Origin: Pseudomonas alcaliphila JAB1
GTDB taxonomy: Bacteria > Pseudomonadota > Gammaproteobacteria > Pseudomonadales > Pseudomonadaceae
Direction of reading: 5' to 3'
DNA: 64,000 nt
Assembly: GCF_001941865.1 (NCBI RefSeq)
Contig: NZ_CP016162.1
Span: 4,463,501 to 4,527,500 of the forward strand
Shown: positions 26,092 through 35,076 of the stretch, piece after piece
Numbering within the stretch: the stretch's first letter is position 1
Layout: every line of letters starts with the position of its first letter
Notes under the pieces: generated by a model
What the model was told of the DNA's origin: nothing
The model's database searches: none
What the model saw: the letters and a program-made list of their open reading frames with translations, nothing else
Translations under genes and position numbers: made by a program

Positions 26092-27199
26092 CCTTGGGCA
26101 CCGCGGTGATCTGCCAGTCGTCGCCCACGGCGCGGATATCGACAATCTGCAACTCCGGCGCCTCGGCCATACGGTTGAGCGGCAGCTCGAACAACGGCCG
26201 AGCACTGGAACCCAGCAGCTTGGGCGCGACGAAGATGCGGTACTCGTCCACCAGCCCGGCACGGGCAAAGGCGCCAGCCAGACGCGGCCCGGCCTCTACC
26301 AGCACTTCGTTGACGCCACGGCCGGCCAGCTCCAGCAACAACTTGCGCAAATCGACGTGACCATTGCTGCCCGGTACGGCGAGCAGTTCGTGGCCGTCGG
26401 CCAGGTAGCGGTCGCGCGCAGCAGCGGCCGCGCAGGTGGCCACCAGCGCCGGGCCGACCTGGAAGAAGGACTTGCTCAGCGGTACCCGCAGCCGGCCATC
26501 GACCAACACCCGCAGCGGCGGCCGCGAAGCCGCCATAAAGGTGGCTTCGGCACCCAACCCCAGCTCGTCAGGGCGCACGGTCAACCGGGCATCGTCCGCC
26601 AGCACGGTGTCGGCGCCGCTGAGCACCACGCTGGACTGCGCGCGCAGGCGCTGGACTTGCGCACGCGCCGCCGGCCCGGTGATCCACTGGCTCTCGCCGC
26701 TGGCCATGGCCGTGCGGCCATCGAGACTCATCGCTGATTTGACCCGCACCAACGGCAGCCCGCTCTCCATGCGCTTGATGAAACCGGCATTGAGCGCTCG
26801 CGCCTCGGCCTCCAGCACGCCGGACAGCACTTCGATACCGGCATTGGCCAGGCGCAACAGGCCGCGCCCGGCGACCTGCGGGTTGGGGTCCTGCATCGCT
26901 GCGACCACCCGGCCGACCCCGGCGGCGACCAGCGCATCGGCGCAGGGCGGCGTACGCCCGTGGTGGCTGCAGGGTTCCAGGGTGACGTAGGCGGTGGCAC
27001 CGCGCGCGCGCTCGCCGGCCTGACGCAGGGCGTGCACCTCGGCGTGCGGCTCGCCGGCACGGGCATGCCAGCCCTCGCCGACGATCTCACCATCGCGCAC
27101 GATGACGCAGCCGACACGCGGATTGGGATGGGTGGAGTACAGGCCTTTGCGCGCCAGCCGCAGGGCGCGCGCCATGAACAAGTGGTCGCGCTCGCTCAT
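26084..27199 (-). CDS. ribD: Bifunctional pyrimidine deaminase/reductase RibD
   Basis: Two-domain riboflavin enzyme, 371 residues. The deaminase domain (about 1-145) has the zinc site [12 protein letters not shown] and [20 protein letters not shown]; the reductase domain (about 150-365) has [18 protein letters not shown] and [19 protein letters not shown]. It overlaps the nrdR stop by 4 bp and lies upstream of the FMN riboswitch, so riboswitch control would not reach it unless a separate leader exists. Confidence 0.96.
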   Translation of the reverse strand: MSERDHLFMARALRLARKGLYSTHPNPRVGCVIVRDGEIVGEGWHARAGEPHAEVHALRQAGERARGATAYVTLEPCSHHGRTPPCADALVAAGVGRVVAAMQDPNPQVAGRGLLRLANAGIEVLSGVLEAEARALNAGFIKRMESGLPLVRVKSAMSLDGRTAMASGESQWITGPAARAQVQRLRAQSSVVLSGADTVLADDARLTVRPDELGLGAEATFMAASRPPLRVLVDGRLRVPLSKSFFQVGPALVATCAAAAARDRYLADGHELLAVPGSNGHVDLRKLLLELAGRGVNEVLVEAGPRLAGAFARAGLVDEYRIFVAPKLLGSSARPLFELPLNRMAEAPELQIVDIRAVGDDWQITAVPKAR

Positions 27200-27663
27200 C
27201 GGCTTTTCGACGGTTCGCGGGCCAGGCGTTCGATCTCTTCGCGGAACTCGTTGAGGTCCTGGAAGCGCCGGTAGACCGAGGCGAAACGAATGTAGGCCAC
27301 CTCGTCGAGCTTGCTCAGTTCGGTCATCACCAACTCACCGAGCACCAGCGATTTCACCTCGCGTTCGCCGGTGGCACGCAGTTGCTGCTTGATGCGGGCG
27401 ATGGCCTCTTCCAGGCGCTCGACGCTTACCGGGCGTTTTTCCAGCGCACGCTGCATGCCGGCGCGCAGCTTCTCTTCATCGAAAGGCTGACGGCTGCCGT
27501 CCTGCTTGATCAGGCGCGGCATCACCAGTTCGGCGGTTTCGAAGGTGGTGAAACGTTCGCCGCAGGCCACGCATTCGCGGCGGCGGCGCACCTGATCGCC
27601 CTCGGCGACCAGACGGGAATCGATGACTTTGGTGTCGTTGGCGGCGCAGAAGGGACAATGCAT
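27196..27663 (-). CDS. nrdR: Transcriptional repressor NrdR
   Basis: Repressor of ribonucleotide reductase genes, 155 residues. It has an N-terminal zinc ribbon (CPFC at 3-6, CVAC at 31-34) with the DNA-binding RRRREC, then an ATP-cone ([20 protein letters not shown]). The ATG at 27663 gives the standard MHCPFC start, although the frame is open further up. nrdR-ribD order is typical for Pseudomonas. Confidence 0.97.
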   Translation of the reverse strand: MHCPFCAANDTKVIDSRLVAEGDQVRRRRECVACGERFTTFETAELVMPRLIKQDGSRQPFDEEKLRAGMQRALEKRPVSVERLEEAIARIKQQLRATGEREVKSLVLGELVMTELSKLDEVAYIRFASVYRRFQDLNEFREEIERLAREPSKSR

Positions 27664-27808
27664 GGCAGGCGCTGACTGATTGGCGGCAAAGGCGCCATGG
27701 TAGCGCATAGCACGCCGTTGAAAAATGTAAGGAGCCTTGAGAAGGCCTGCTTGGCAGGCACAAGACAAATTAAGCTATGGGCAAGCACCTCCAAGAGCAG
27801 TACATGCC

Positions 27809-28249
27809 ATGAACCGATACCTGCCCCTTTTGCCACTGGCCCTGAGCGGCCTGCTTGTCGCCTGCGCCGGCGAGCCAACAACCACCGTGCCGCCCCCCAT
27901 GCCAGCACCTGCACCGGCAGAACCCAGCACTGCGCCGATCCAGGGCCCTGGCCTGCGTGGCGAGTTGCTTGGCGTCGCGGCAGGCGCCGATGTCGACCTG
28001 GCACTTTTGGGCGTGGATATGCGCGGCAGGCCGCGCGCGCTGCTCGGCCAGGTTCTTCTGCGTGGCAACGGCGAAGCGCTGCCGTTTCATCTGCCGCTGA
28101 ACATGCAGCAGGTGCCGCAGGATCTGCGCCTGGAACTGCGTGGCCGGGTCAGTCACTCCGGGCGCCTGGTGCAACGCTTGCCGGCACGCACCATCGTCGA
28201 GCTGCGCGATCAGGACCTTGGCGCCCTGCAACTGGTGCCGGCGCCATGA
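27809..28249 (+). CDS. YbaY-type outer-envelope lipoprotein
   Basis: A 146-residue lipoprotein. The signal peptide ends with the lipobox LVAC (Cys19), followed by a proline-rich linker ([13 protein letters not shown]) and a YbaY-like globular domain with [20 protein letters not shown] and [15 protein letters not shown] strands. ATG 27809 places the lipobox correctly; a frame open from 27737 does not. It overlaps the following methyltransferase by 4 bp. The function of the family is not established. Confidence 0.85.
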   Translation: MNRYLPLLPLALSGLLVACAGEPTTTVPPPMPAPAPAEPSTAPIQGPGLRGELLGVAAGADVDLALLGVDMRGRPRALLGQVLLRGNGEALPFHLPLNMQQVPQDLRLELRGRVSHSGRLVQRLPARTIVELRDQDLGALQLVPAP

Positions 28250-28905
28250 GGCCACCCGAAGCGCTGCAGCAGGCACTGAGCGAACTGCTCGGCGATGCCC
28301 GCCTGGTGGCCGAAACGCTGCCGGGTACCGATATCGCCCTGTGGCTGATCGACGCCAGCAATATGGATCGCGCGTTCAACCCCGAGGAAACCCGGCGCAT
28401 CCTCGAAGAGCCGCCCTACTGGTGCTTCTGCTGGGCCAGCGGCCTGGTGCTCGCCCGCTGGCTGGCCGAACGCCCCGAGTGGGTACGCGGCAAACGCGTG
28501 CTGGATTTCGGCGCAGGCTCCGGCGTGGCTGCCATCGCCGCAGCCAAGGCGGGTGCCGCCGACGTGGTGGCCTGCGACCTCGACCCCGTGGCGCTGGCCG
28601 CCAGCCGCGCCAATGCCGAGCTCAACGGCGTGACGCTGAACTACTCGGAAGATTTCTTCGCCGAAGCCGACCGCTACGACCTGATTCTGGTCGCCGACGT
28701 GCTTTACGATCGCGCCAACCTGCCGCTGCTCGATCATTTTCTCAGCCGCGGCCGTCAGGCGCTGGTGGCCGATTCGCGGGTCAAGGATTTCCAACATCCG
28801 CTCTACCAGCGCCTGGCGTTGCTGGATGGCTGCACCTGGCCGGACCTGGCCGAACCGGCGGAATTCCGCGAAGTCAGCCTGTATCACGCCGCGCGCCCCT
28901 TGTAA
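28246..28905 (+). CDS. Class I SAM-dependent methyltransferase (protein-lysine type)
   Basis: A 219-residue methyltransferase resembling the EtfB-lysine/METTL20-like group. Motif I is [20 protein letters not shown] at about 85-104, followed by the acidic [20 protein letters not shown] and the post-motif [19 protein letters not shown]. The start is the ATG at 28246, which overlaps the lipoprotein stop as ATGA; the frame is open upstream but that part is a shadow. The substrate is not certain; ribosomal protein L11 methyltransferases are longer and differ at the N-terminus. Confidence 0.85.
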   Translation: MRPPEALQQALSELLGDARLVAETLPGTDIALWLIDASNMDRAFNPEETRRILEEPPYWCFCWASGLVLARWLAERPEWVRGKRVLDFGAGSGVAAIAAAKAGAADVVACDLDPVALAASRANAELNGVTLNYSEDFFAEADRYDLILVADVLYDRANLPLLDHFLSRGRQALVADSRVKDFQHPLYQRLALLDGCTWPDLAEPAEFREVSLYHAARPL

Positions 28906-28960
28906 CCGCGCCACGCTGCCCGCATTAATAGGCTATTGCCCTGCTTTTTCGAGACCGACC

Positions 28961-29833
28961 ATGAGTGACTCCCCCTACATCTTCGACATCTCCGGCGCCG
29001 CCAGCTTCGAGCAACTGGTGATCGAGAACTCCTTCCACAAACCGGTACTGGTGGACTTCTGGGCCGAGTGGTGCGCGCCGTGCAAGGCGCTGATGCCGAT
29101 GCTGGCGAAGATTACCGAGGAATACGCCGGTGAATTGCTGCTGGCCAAGGTCAACTGCGATATCGAGCAGGACATCGTCATGCGTTTCGGCATTCGCAGC
29201 CTGCCGACCGTGGTGCTGTTCAAGAACGGTCAGCCGGTGGACGGCTTCGCCGGCGCCCAGCCGGAAGCGGCAATCCGCGAGATGCTCAAACCCCATGTCG
29301 CCGAACCGGCTCCTGCCGCTGCCGACCCGATGGAGACCGCCCAGGCGCTGTTCGCCGAAGGACGTTTTGCCGACACCGAAGCGCTACTCAAGCAGGTGCT
29401 GACGGAAGACAACGAGAACGCGGCCGCGCTGATTCTCTACGCCCGCTGCCTGGCCGAACGCGGCGAGCTGGGCGAGGCGGAAACCGTGCTCAACGCGGTC
29501 AAGGGTGATGAGCACAAGCAGGCGCTGGCCGGCGCCAAGGCGCAGCTGACTTTCCTGCGCCAGGCCGTCGACCTGCCAGACGCTGCCACGCTGAAAAGCC
29601 GCCTGGCGCAGAATGCCGAGGATGACGAAGCGCTGTATCAACTGGCAGTGCAACAACTGGCGCGCCAGCAGTACGAAGCGGCGCTGGACGGCCTGCTCAA
29701 GCTGTTCGTGCGCAATCGCAGCTACAGCGACGGCTTGCCACACAAGACCCTGCTGCAAGTGTTCGATCTGCTCGGCGGCGACCACCCGCTGGTCACCACA
29801 TACCGCCGCAAGCTGTATCAGGCGATCTACTGA
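28961..29833 (+). CDS. cnoX: Thioredoxin-fold chaperedoxin CnoX (YbbN)
   Basis: A 290-residue protein with a thioredoxin domain (about 1-108) and a C-terminal TPR-like helical domain (about 120-290). The active site is WCAPC (Cys38, Cys41), so unlike the E. coli protein, which lacks the first cysteine, this one should be redox active. Family members hold unfolding proteins during hypochlorous or heat stress. ATG 28961 gives the family start MSDSPYIFDIS. Confidence 0.93.
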   Translation: MSDSPYIFDISGAASFEQLVIENSFHKPVLVDFWAEWCAPCKALMPMLAKITEEYAGELLLAKVNCDIEQDIVMRFGIRSLPTVVLFKNGQPVDGFAGAQPEAAIREMLKPHVAEPAPAAADPMETAQALFAEGRFADTEALLKQVLTEDNENAAALILYARCLAERGELGEAETVLNAVKGDEHKQALAGAKAQLTFLRQAVDLPDAATLKSRLAQNAEDDEALYQLAVQQLARQQYEAALDGLLKLFVRNRSYSDGLPHKTLLQVFDLLGGDHPLVTTYRRKLYQAIY

Positions 29834-29857
29834 AAGAGCAGCGGCAAGCCAAAGTGC

Positions 29858-30026
29858 GTAGGGAGGACTGAGGAACGCCAGCGAACAGTCCGCAGGTCGG
29901 CGTCGTGTCGCCCGATGCGCGGCGTACTGCTTCGCGAGTACGCCCTAGCCAATGGCTCAGCCCATAGGGCGGACCGGAACGCCGGCCGCTCGTAGCGCAG
30001 CAAACAGTCCGCCGGGCTATACCGAA
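29858..30026. repeat. Composite repeat (GTAGGGnGG type)
   Basis: GTAGGGAGGACTGAGGAACG, AACAGTCCGCAGG, GCGTACTGCTTCGCGAGTAC and a second unit from ATAGGGCGGACCGG to AACAGTCCGCCGG closely resemble the repeat at 19579-19752. No gene is present from 29834 to 30031. Confidence 0.6.
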
Positions 30027-30031
30027 TCGGC

Positions 30032-30376
30032 CTACTCCGTCACCCAGTGATAGATCGGCGCATCCGCGCCGGTTTCCATGCGGATCTGCGAGCAGTGGCG
30101 CAGGCGCACCAGCAAGCGCTTACCTGCAGCTTCGCCACCAGCCAGCGCAGCCAGCTGCGCCATCAGCCGTGGCCCTTCGACCTGCCCCGCCTCACGCACC
30201 AGCTGCAATGCGGTCTGCCATAACGCATCACCTGCATCCGCCATGGGAGTCGGTGCCACCACATTGGCAACCGGCGTAACCGCCACGTGCTGCGCCAGTT
30301 GCGCCCAGTCCTCGGCATCCAGCTCCAGCGTCAGATCCACCGGCCAGTCGCCAATGCGCCCACGTATTCGCACCAT
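30032..30376 (-). CDS. Small uncharacterised protein divergent from the zinc locus
   Basis: A 114-residue soluble protein beginning MVRIRGRIGDWPVDLTLELD, with an amphipathic helical middle and the C-terminal RLLVRLRHCSQIRMETGADA. I do not recognise a function. GGAGG lies 6 bp before the ATG, so translation is likely. It diverges from the zrgA-like gene, and the Zur-like box lies in the 113-bp region between them, so zinc control is possible. Confidence 0.7.
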   Translation of the reverse strand: MVRIRGRIGDWPVDLTLELDAEDWAQLAQHVAVTPVANVVAPTPMADAGDALWQTALQLVREAGQVEGPRLMAQLAALAGGEAAGKRLLVRLRHCSQIRMETGADAPIYHWVTE

Positions 30377-30445
30377 GTTCAGCCTCCAGTCAGGAATTCA
30401 CATGCTCCCACGGCAGCGCCAGGCTGGCCAGTTCGCCACGAAAGT

Positions 30446-30460
30446 TGTTATAACGTAACA
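30446..30460. promoter_or_regulatory. Zur-like box
   Basis: TGTTATA-A-CGTAACA fits the gamma-proteobacterial Zur core TGTTATA-N-TATAACA at 12 of 14 defined positions. It is 30 bp upstream of the zrgA-like ATG and 70 bp upstream of the divergent gene. Confidence 0.7.
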
Positions 30461-30489
30461 ATCAAATCGTACCTACGCTGGAGATAACC

Positions 30490-31074
30490 ATGCGCCACCT
30501 GCTGCTCGCCCTGCCCTTCGCCCTGTTGCCCCTGGTCGCTGCCCAGGCTCATGAGCACGGCCATGATCACGACCACGAACATTCCCACGACAGCCTGGGA
30601 GCCCACGAGCATGGTGTCGCCAGCCTCAATGCCGCGCTGGACGGCAACCTGTTGGAGCTGCAATTCGAAAGCCCGGCGATGAACCTGGTCGGCTTCGAAC
30701 ATGCAGCCAAAAGCGATGCCGACAAGGCCAAGGTCGCGGCCGCCAAGCGCGAGCTGGAGCAACCCGTCAGCCTGTTCGCCCTGACCAGCGGCGACTGCAA
30801 GGCCACCCAGGTCGAACTGCAAAGCCCCCTGTTCGCTGGCAAGGCGCACGACCACAAGCATGACCATCACGATCACAAGCACGAAGGCGAACACAGCGAC
30901 ATTCATGCGCACTACCGCTTCGAATGCGCCAAGGCCAACGAATTGAAACAACTGGATCTGGCCGAGCTGTTCAAACGCTTCCCCGCCACCGAGAAGATTC
31001 AGGTACAACTGATCGGCCCGAACGGCCAACAGGGCGTGGAACTGACTCCAGCTCAGCCACGTCTGTCTTTCTGA
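30490..31074 (+). CDS. Histidine-rich periplasmic zinc protein (DUF2796/ZrgA-like)
   Basis: A 194-residue secreted protein. The signal peptide (about 1-20, ending AAQA) is followed by a His cluster (HEHGHDHDHEHSHD at about 21-34), a DUF2796 core (NLLELQFESPAMNLVGFEHA) and a second His-rich stretch at about 118-140. Such proteins bind Zn(II) in the periplasm. A Zur-like box just upstream and the ABC genes downstream match the Pseudomonas PA4063-PA4066-type zinc locus and the Vibrio zrg genes. GGAGATAACC precedes the ATG. Confidence 0.88.
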   Translation: MRHLLLALPFALLPLVAAQAHEHGHDHDHEHSHDSLGAHEHGVASLNAALDGNLLELQFESPAMNLVGFEHAAKSDADKAKVAAAKRELEQPVSLFALTSGDCKATQVELQSPLFAGKAHDHKHDHHDHKHEGEHSDIHAHYRFECAKANELKQLDLAELFKRFPATEKIQVQLIGPNGQQGVELTPAQPRLSF

Positions 31075-31078
31075 TGCC

Positions 31079-31201
31079 GTAGGGTGGATCGGGGCGCGTA
31101 GCTGACGCTCTTTTCATCCACCCCATCAGTTTTGTGGGAGGACCAGCTGGTGACCCGTTTTAGCCGCGAAAATGCTCGCCGCTAAAGCGCCTCCTACAAA
31201 C
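31079..31201. repeat. Two adjacent inverted repeats in the zinc locus
   Basis: GTAGGGTGGATCGG...CATCCACCCC (31079-31124) is followed by TTGTGGGAGGACCAGC...GCGCCTCCTACAAAC (31133-31201). They fill most of the gap between the zrgA-like gene and the ABC ATPase and may lower distal expression. Confidence 0.6.
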
Positions 31202-31293
31202 CTGCTCCGCAGGTATGAATGCCATCCGCGAGCTCGGCTCAGACAATCAGGCCACCATGCCCGGCTTTTCATGAACGACGATTCGAAGAAACC

Positions 31294-32001
31294 ATGACCC
31301 AACCTCTGATCGAACTCGCCGATCTCGGCTTCGCCTGGCCTGGCCAGGCGCAGTTGCTGGATATTCCCCATTTCACCCTGGCGCCTGGCGAGACCCTGTT
31401 TCTCAAGGGCCCCAGCGGCAGCGGCAAGACCACCCTGCTCGGCCTGCTGGGTGGCGTGCAGCGAGCGCAAAGCGGCCATATCCGCCTGCTCGGCCAGGAC
31501 CTGGGCAAGCTTTCGGCGGGTGCCCGTGATCGCTTCCGTGTCGATCACACCGGCTACATCTTCCAGCAGTTCAACCTGCTGCCCTTTCTCTCAGTGCGCG
31601 AGAACGTCGAACTGCCCTGCCGCTTCTCGCGCTTGCGCGCCGAACGCGCGCGCCAGCGCCATGGCAGCATCGATGCCGCCGCCGCGGCACTGCTCGATCA
31701 CCTCGGCCTGCGCGCCGAGCTGCTCGGCCGCCGCGCCGACGAACTGTCCATCGGCCAGCAACAACGTGTTGCTGCCGCGCGCGCACTGATCGGCCAGCCG
31801 GAACTGGTGATCGCCGACGAACCCACCTCGGCGCTGGACTTCGACGCCCGCGAAGCCTTCCTGCAATTGCTTTTCGCCGAATGCCGCGCCGCCGGCGCCA
31901 GCCTGCTGTTCGTCAGCCACGACCAGAGTTTGGCCCCGCTGTTCGACCGCAGCTTGTCGCTGGGCGAACTCAATCGCGCCACGCGCGCCCAGGAGGCCTG
32001 A
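31294..32001 (+). CDS. ABC transporter ATP-binding protein (LolD/MacB type)
   Basis: A 235-residue ATPase with Walker A GPSGSGKT (39-46), the Q-loop IFQQFNLLPF, the signature LSIGQQQRVAAARAL (151-165) and Walker B LVIADEPTSALD (171-182). It pairs with the FtsX-like permease that starts 1 bp after its stop. The ATG at 31294 gives the family start; the frame extends to 31219. In this locus the system is associated with zinc limitation, though LolD/MacB-type ATPases usually drive mechanotransmission rather than import. Confidence 0.9.
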   Translation: MTQPLIELADLGFAWPGQAQLLDIPHFTLAPGETLFLKGPSGSGKTTLLGLLGGVQRAQSGHIRLLGQDLGKLSAGARDRFRVDHTGYIFQQFNLLPFLSVRENVELPCRFSRLRAERARQRHGSIDAAAAALLDHLGLRAELLGRRADELSIGQQQRVAAARALIGQPELVIADEPTSALDFDAREAFLQLLFAECRAAGASLLFVSHDQSLAPLFDRSLSLGELNRATRAQEA

Positions 32002-32002
32002 G

Positions 32003-33268
32003 ATGCACCTGATCCGCATCGCCCTGGCCAGCCTGGCCAACCGTCGTTTCACCGCCCTGCTCACGGTATTTGCCATCGCCCTGTCGGTGTGCCTGTTGCT
32101 GGCCGTCGAGCGCGTGCGCACCGAGGCGCGCGCCAGCTTCGCCAACACCATCAGCGGCACCGACCTGATCGTCGGTGCCCGCTCGGGCAGCGTGAACCTG
32201 CTGCTGTACTCGGTGTTTCGCATCGGCAACGCCACCAACAACATCCGCTGGGACAGCTTCGAGCACTTCGCCAATCACCGCCAGGTGAAGTGGGCCATTC
32301 CCATTTCCCTCGGCGACTCGCACCGCGGCTATCGGGTGATGGGCACCAGCACTGCCTATTTCGAGCACTACCGCTACGCCCGCAGCCAGGCGCTGCAACT
32401 GGCCCAGGGTCGCGAGTTTGCCGACGACCCGTTCGAGGTGGTACTGGGCGCGGAAGTGGCGCAGGCGCTGGGCTACGGCCTCGGCGAGGAGATCGTCCTG
32501 GCCCACGGCGTGGCCCGCATCAGCCTGGTCAAGCACGACGACAAGCCGTTCACCGTGGTCGGCATCCTCGCCCGCACCGGCACCCCGGTGGACCGCACGC
32601 TGCACATCTCCCTGGCCGGGATGGAGGCGCTGCATATCGACTGGCAGAACGGCATGCCGGCACGCGGCGCGGCGCAGATCAGCGCGGATCAGGCACGCGC
32701 CATGGACCTGCAGCCGAAGCAGATCACCGCGTTCATGCTCGGTCTCAACAGCAAGATCGCCACCTTCAGCCTGCAACGGGAGATCAACGAGTTCCGTGGC
32801 GAACCACTGCTGGCCATCCTGCCGGGTGTCGCCCTGCAGGAGCTGTGGAGCCTGATGGGCACCGCCGAACAGGCGCTGTTCGTGGTCTCGCTGTTCGTCG
32901 TGCTGACCGGTCTGATCGGCATGCTTACGGCCATTCTCACCAGCCTCAACGAACGTCGTCGGGAGATGGCCATCCTGCGTTCGGTGGGCGCTCGCCCCTG
33001 GCATATCGCCAGTCTGCTGGTGCTGGAGGCCTTCACTCTGGCGCTGGCAGGTGTGGCCTTCGGTGTCGCGCTGCTCTATCTGGGCATCGCCGGCAGCCAG
33101 GGTTTCGTCCAGGCCAATTACGGTCTGTATCTGGCACTCAGCGCGCCGTCGAGTTACGAATGGAAACTGCTTGGCGGCATTCTCGCCGCCGCCGTGGCGA
33201 TGGGCAGCGTACCGGCCTGGCGGGCCTATCGGCAGTCACTCGCCGATGGCCTGTCGATACGCCTGTAA
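32003..33268 (+). CDS. FtsX/MacB-type ABC permease
   Basis: A 421-residue permease of the type with one N-terminal and three C-terminal spans. Helix 1 is LLTVFAIALSVCLLLAV near 15-35, then a large periplasmic MacB-like domain (about 45-280), then spans near 295-320, 340-365 and 385-410. The N-terminal LASLANRRFTALLTVFAIAL is typical. It follows the ATPase by 1 bp. In the zinc locus it probably acts on an envelope lipoprotein or metal-related process; the transported or handled substrate is not known. Confidence 0.88.
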   Translation: MHLIRIALASLANRRFTALLTVFAIALSVCLLLAVERVRTEARASFANTISGTDLIVGARSGSVNLLLYSVFRIGNATNNIRWDSFEHFANHRQVKWAIPISLGDSHRGYRVMGTSTAYFEHYRYARSQALQLAQGREFADDPFEVVLGAEVAQALGYGLGEEIVLAHGVARISLVKHDDKPFTVVGILARTGTPVDRTLHISLAGMEALHIDWQNGMPARGAAQISADQARAMDLQPKQITAFMLGLNSKIATFSLQREINEFRGEPLLAILPGVALQELWSLMGTAEQALFVVSLFVVLTGLIGMLTAILTSLNERRREMAILRSVGARPWHIASLLVLEAFTLALAGVAFGVALLYLGIAGSQGFVQANYGLYLALSAPSSYEWKLLGGILAAAVAMGSVPAWRAYRQSLADGLSIRL

Positions 33269-33320
33269 GGTGCGATTCGCCTGTACACTGTGCAGGCGAA
33301 TCACTGCACAGAGGTAATCC

Positions 33321-33842
33321 ATGTTCCGCCCCCTGCTCGCCAGCCTGCTGCTGACGCTGGCCCTGCCGCTGGCCGCCGCCGATGTGCGCGAAATCACCTG
33401 GTCGGAGCTGATTCCGCCGGATGCTCCGCCGCAGGTTATCAACCCCGCGCCGATCCACGATCTTTCGCAGTTGGCCGACGCCCTGGCCGAATCCGGCCCG
33501 GCCGCCATGCAGCAATCGCCGGCCGCCCCGGTGGTCAAGGAGCTCAATGGCCAGCAGGTGAAACTGCCCGGCTATATCGTACCGCTGGATGTGACAGACG
33601 AAGGCCGGGTGGTGGAGTTTTTGCTGGTGCCCTACTTCGGCGCCTGCATCCACGTGCCGCCACCGCCGTCGAACCAGATCGTGCATGTCACCAGCGAACT
33701 CGGCGTGCTGCTCGATGCGCTGTACCAGCCCTTCTGGGTGGAAGGCCCGCTGAAAACCGAGCATGTCAGCAGCGAGCTGGCCGAGGTCGGTTACCAGATG
33801 GAAGCGGACAAGATCTACGCCTACGAATTGCCCGATAGCTGA
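33321..33842 (+). CDS. DUF3299 exported protein of the zinc locus
   Basis: A 173-residue secreted protein with a signal peptide (about 1-20, ending PLAAA) and a DUF3299 domain at about 65-165. The conserved core reads KLPGYIVPLDVTDEGRVVEF and LVPYFGACIHVPPPPSNQI, with the single Cys in the ACIHVPPPP motif. The family is a recurrent partner of ZrgA-like and MacB-like genes. No enzymatic function is established. Confidence 0.87.
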   Translation: MFRPLLASLLLTLALPLAAADVREITWSELIPPDAPPQVINPAPIHDLSQLADALAESGPAAMQQSPAAPVVKELNGQQVKLPGYIVPLDVTDEGRVVEFLLVPYFGACIHVPPPPSNQIVHVTSELGVLLDALYQPFWVEGPLKTEHVSSELAEVGYQMEADKIYAYELPDS

Positions 33843-33846
33843 TCTT

Positions 33847-33914
33847 CGTAGGAGCGGCTTCAGCCGCGAAAAGATTCGCGGATAAATCGGAACGCCGCCC
33901 GCCGCTCCTACAAA
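33847..33914. repeat. REP-type inverted repeat pair
   Basis: CGTAGGAGCGGCTTCAGCCG on the left faces CGCCGCCCGCCGCTCCTACA on the right, just after the DUF3299 gene. Confidence 0.7.
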
Positions 33915-33927
33915 TACCCCTCCCAAG

Positions 33928-33956
33928 AAAAAGCCAGACATCGCGTCTGGCTTTTT
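33928..33956. terminator. Bidirectional intrinsic terminator
   Basis: AAAAAGCCAGAC-ATCGC-GTCTGGCTTTTT lies between the convergent zinc locus and TonB2 operon and has A/T runs on both sides, so it can serve both directions. Confidence 0.9.
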
Positions 33957-33976
33957 CATATCCGGCATCGCCATCG

Positions 33977-35074
33977 TCAGTTACGACTGGCGACCCGGTT
34001 CTCCCGCTCGAAGCGCAGCTCACTTTCCGCCCACTGCCGCCATGAACGCACCTTGGCGCGCTCGGCACCGCCACGTTCGGCGCGCGCCAGCGCATCCAGG
34101 CCAGCCTGCCAGCGCGACTGCTCCAGCTCCAGCTGAGCGACGTACAGCCAGTGTTTGCCATTGCCACTGCGCTCAGCCAGCGGACGCAGCACGCGCACCG
34201 CTGCGGCGCGATCGCGCGCCTGCCACCAGAACAGACCCAGACGCTCCTGGCGAGCCGCGGTATTGGCCAGCAGACCGCTGTCGAGCATGCCAGAGAGCAG
34301 CTTGGCACCCTGCCAGGGCTGATCCGCAGCGCCGGCGAGCAGTACCAGGTTGTCCAGTTCCGCCTCGCTGAAGCGCAGGCCCTTGCTGTGCGCCGCACGC
34401 AGGGTCGCCAGCGCCTTGTCGTTGCTGCCGGCCATCTGCTGCAGACCGGCCAGTTGGCGCCAGCCCTTGGCATCGTTCGGCTGGCGCGCCAGCAACTGAC
34501 GCTGCCAGCGCTCGGCCTGGGCATAGCGCTTGAGGTCGGCGTTGACGCCCACCAGAAACTGCAGCCAGATGTCATCGGCATTGGGATTGGCCTGCACGTA
34601 GCGCTCGGCCAGCGGCAATGCCTTGGCCGGCTGGTTCATACCCTGATAGGCCTGCACCAGCATCTGCAACACCTCCTCGGAGGCGCTGGCCTGATTCGGC
34701 GCCAGCAGCTCGACGACCCTGGCGTAGCGGCGCTCGCCCAGGTTGAGCTTGGCCAAGTTGAGGCGTTCGCTGGCGAGCATCTGTTCGTCGAGCTTGCCGC
34801 TGCGCACGGCCTTGTCCAGCCAGTCGATGGCCTGGCCGTTGTTGCCGGCCGACCAGGCCACGTAGGCCTTGCTGCGCCAGACCAGTGCCTCTTCGAGGCT
34901 GCCGCTCTTGGCCTGTACATCATCCAGCGCGCGTCGTGCAGCGGCATAGTCCCCCTTCTGCTGCGCAACCTGCGCCGTGTTCAGGGCCTTGAACACAGCC
35001 GGGTCGACGGTCTGCTGGGCCATGCCAGGCACGGCCGCAGCACTGAGCATCACGAGCAACAACCAACGGTACAT
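33977..35074 (-). CDS. TPR-repeat protein of the TonB2-type operon
   Basis: A 365-residue secreted protein: signal peptide (about 1-19, ending GMA), then helical TPR-like repeats throughout (FKALNTAQVAQQKGDYAAAR; YVAWSAGNNGQAIDWLDKAV; ALPLAERYVQANPNADDIWL). It is the last gene of a six-gene unit, 2 bp after tonB. Vibrio TonB2 systems carry a similar TPR protein at the same place. It is presumably a periplasmic accessory of the energising complex. Confidence 0.85.
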   Translation of the reverse strand: MYRWLLLVMLSAAAVPGMAQQTVDPAVFKALNTAQVAQQKGDYAAARRALDDVQAKSGSLEEALVWRSKAYVAWSAGNNGQAIDWLDKAVRSGKLDEQMLASERLNLAKLNLGERRYARVVELLAPNQASASEEVLQMLVQAYQGMNQPAKALPLAERYVQANPNADDIWLQFLVGVNADLKRYAQAERWQRQLLARQPNDAKGWRQLAGLQQMAGSNDKALATLRAAHSKGLRFSEAELDNLVLLAGAADQPWQGAKLLSGMLDSGLLANTAARQERLGLFWWQARDRAAAVRVLRPLAERSGNGKHWLYVAQLELEQSRWQAGLDALARAERGGAERAKVRSWRQWAESELRFERENRVASRN

Positions 35075-35076
35075 GG

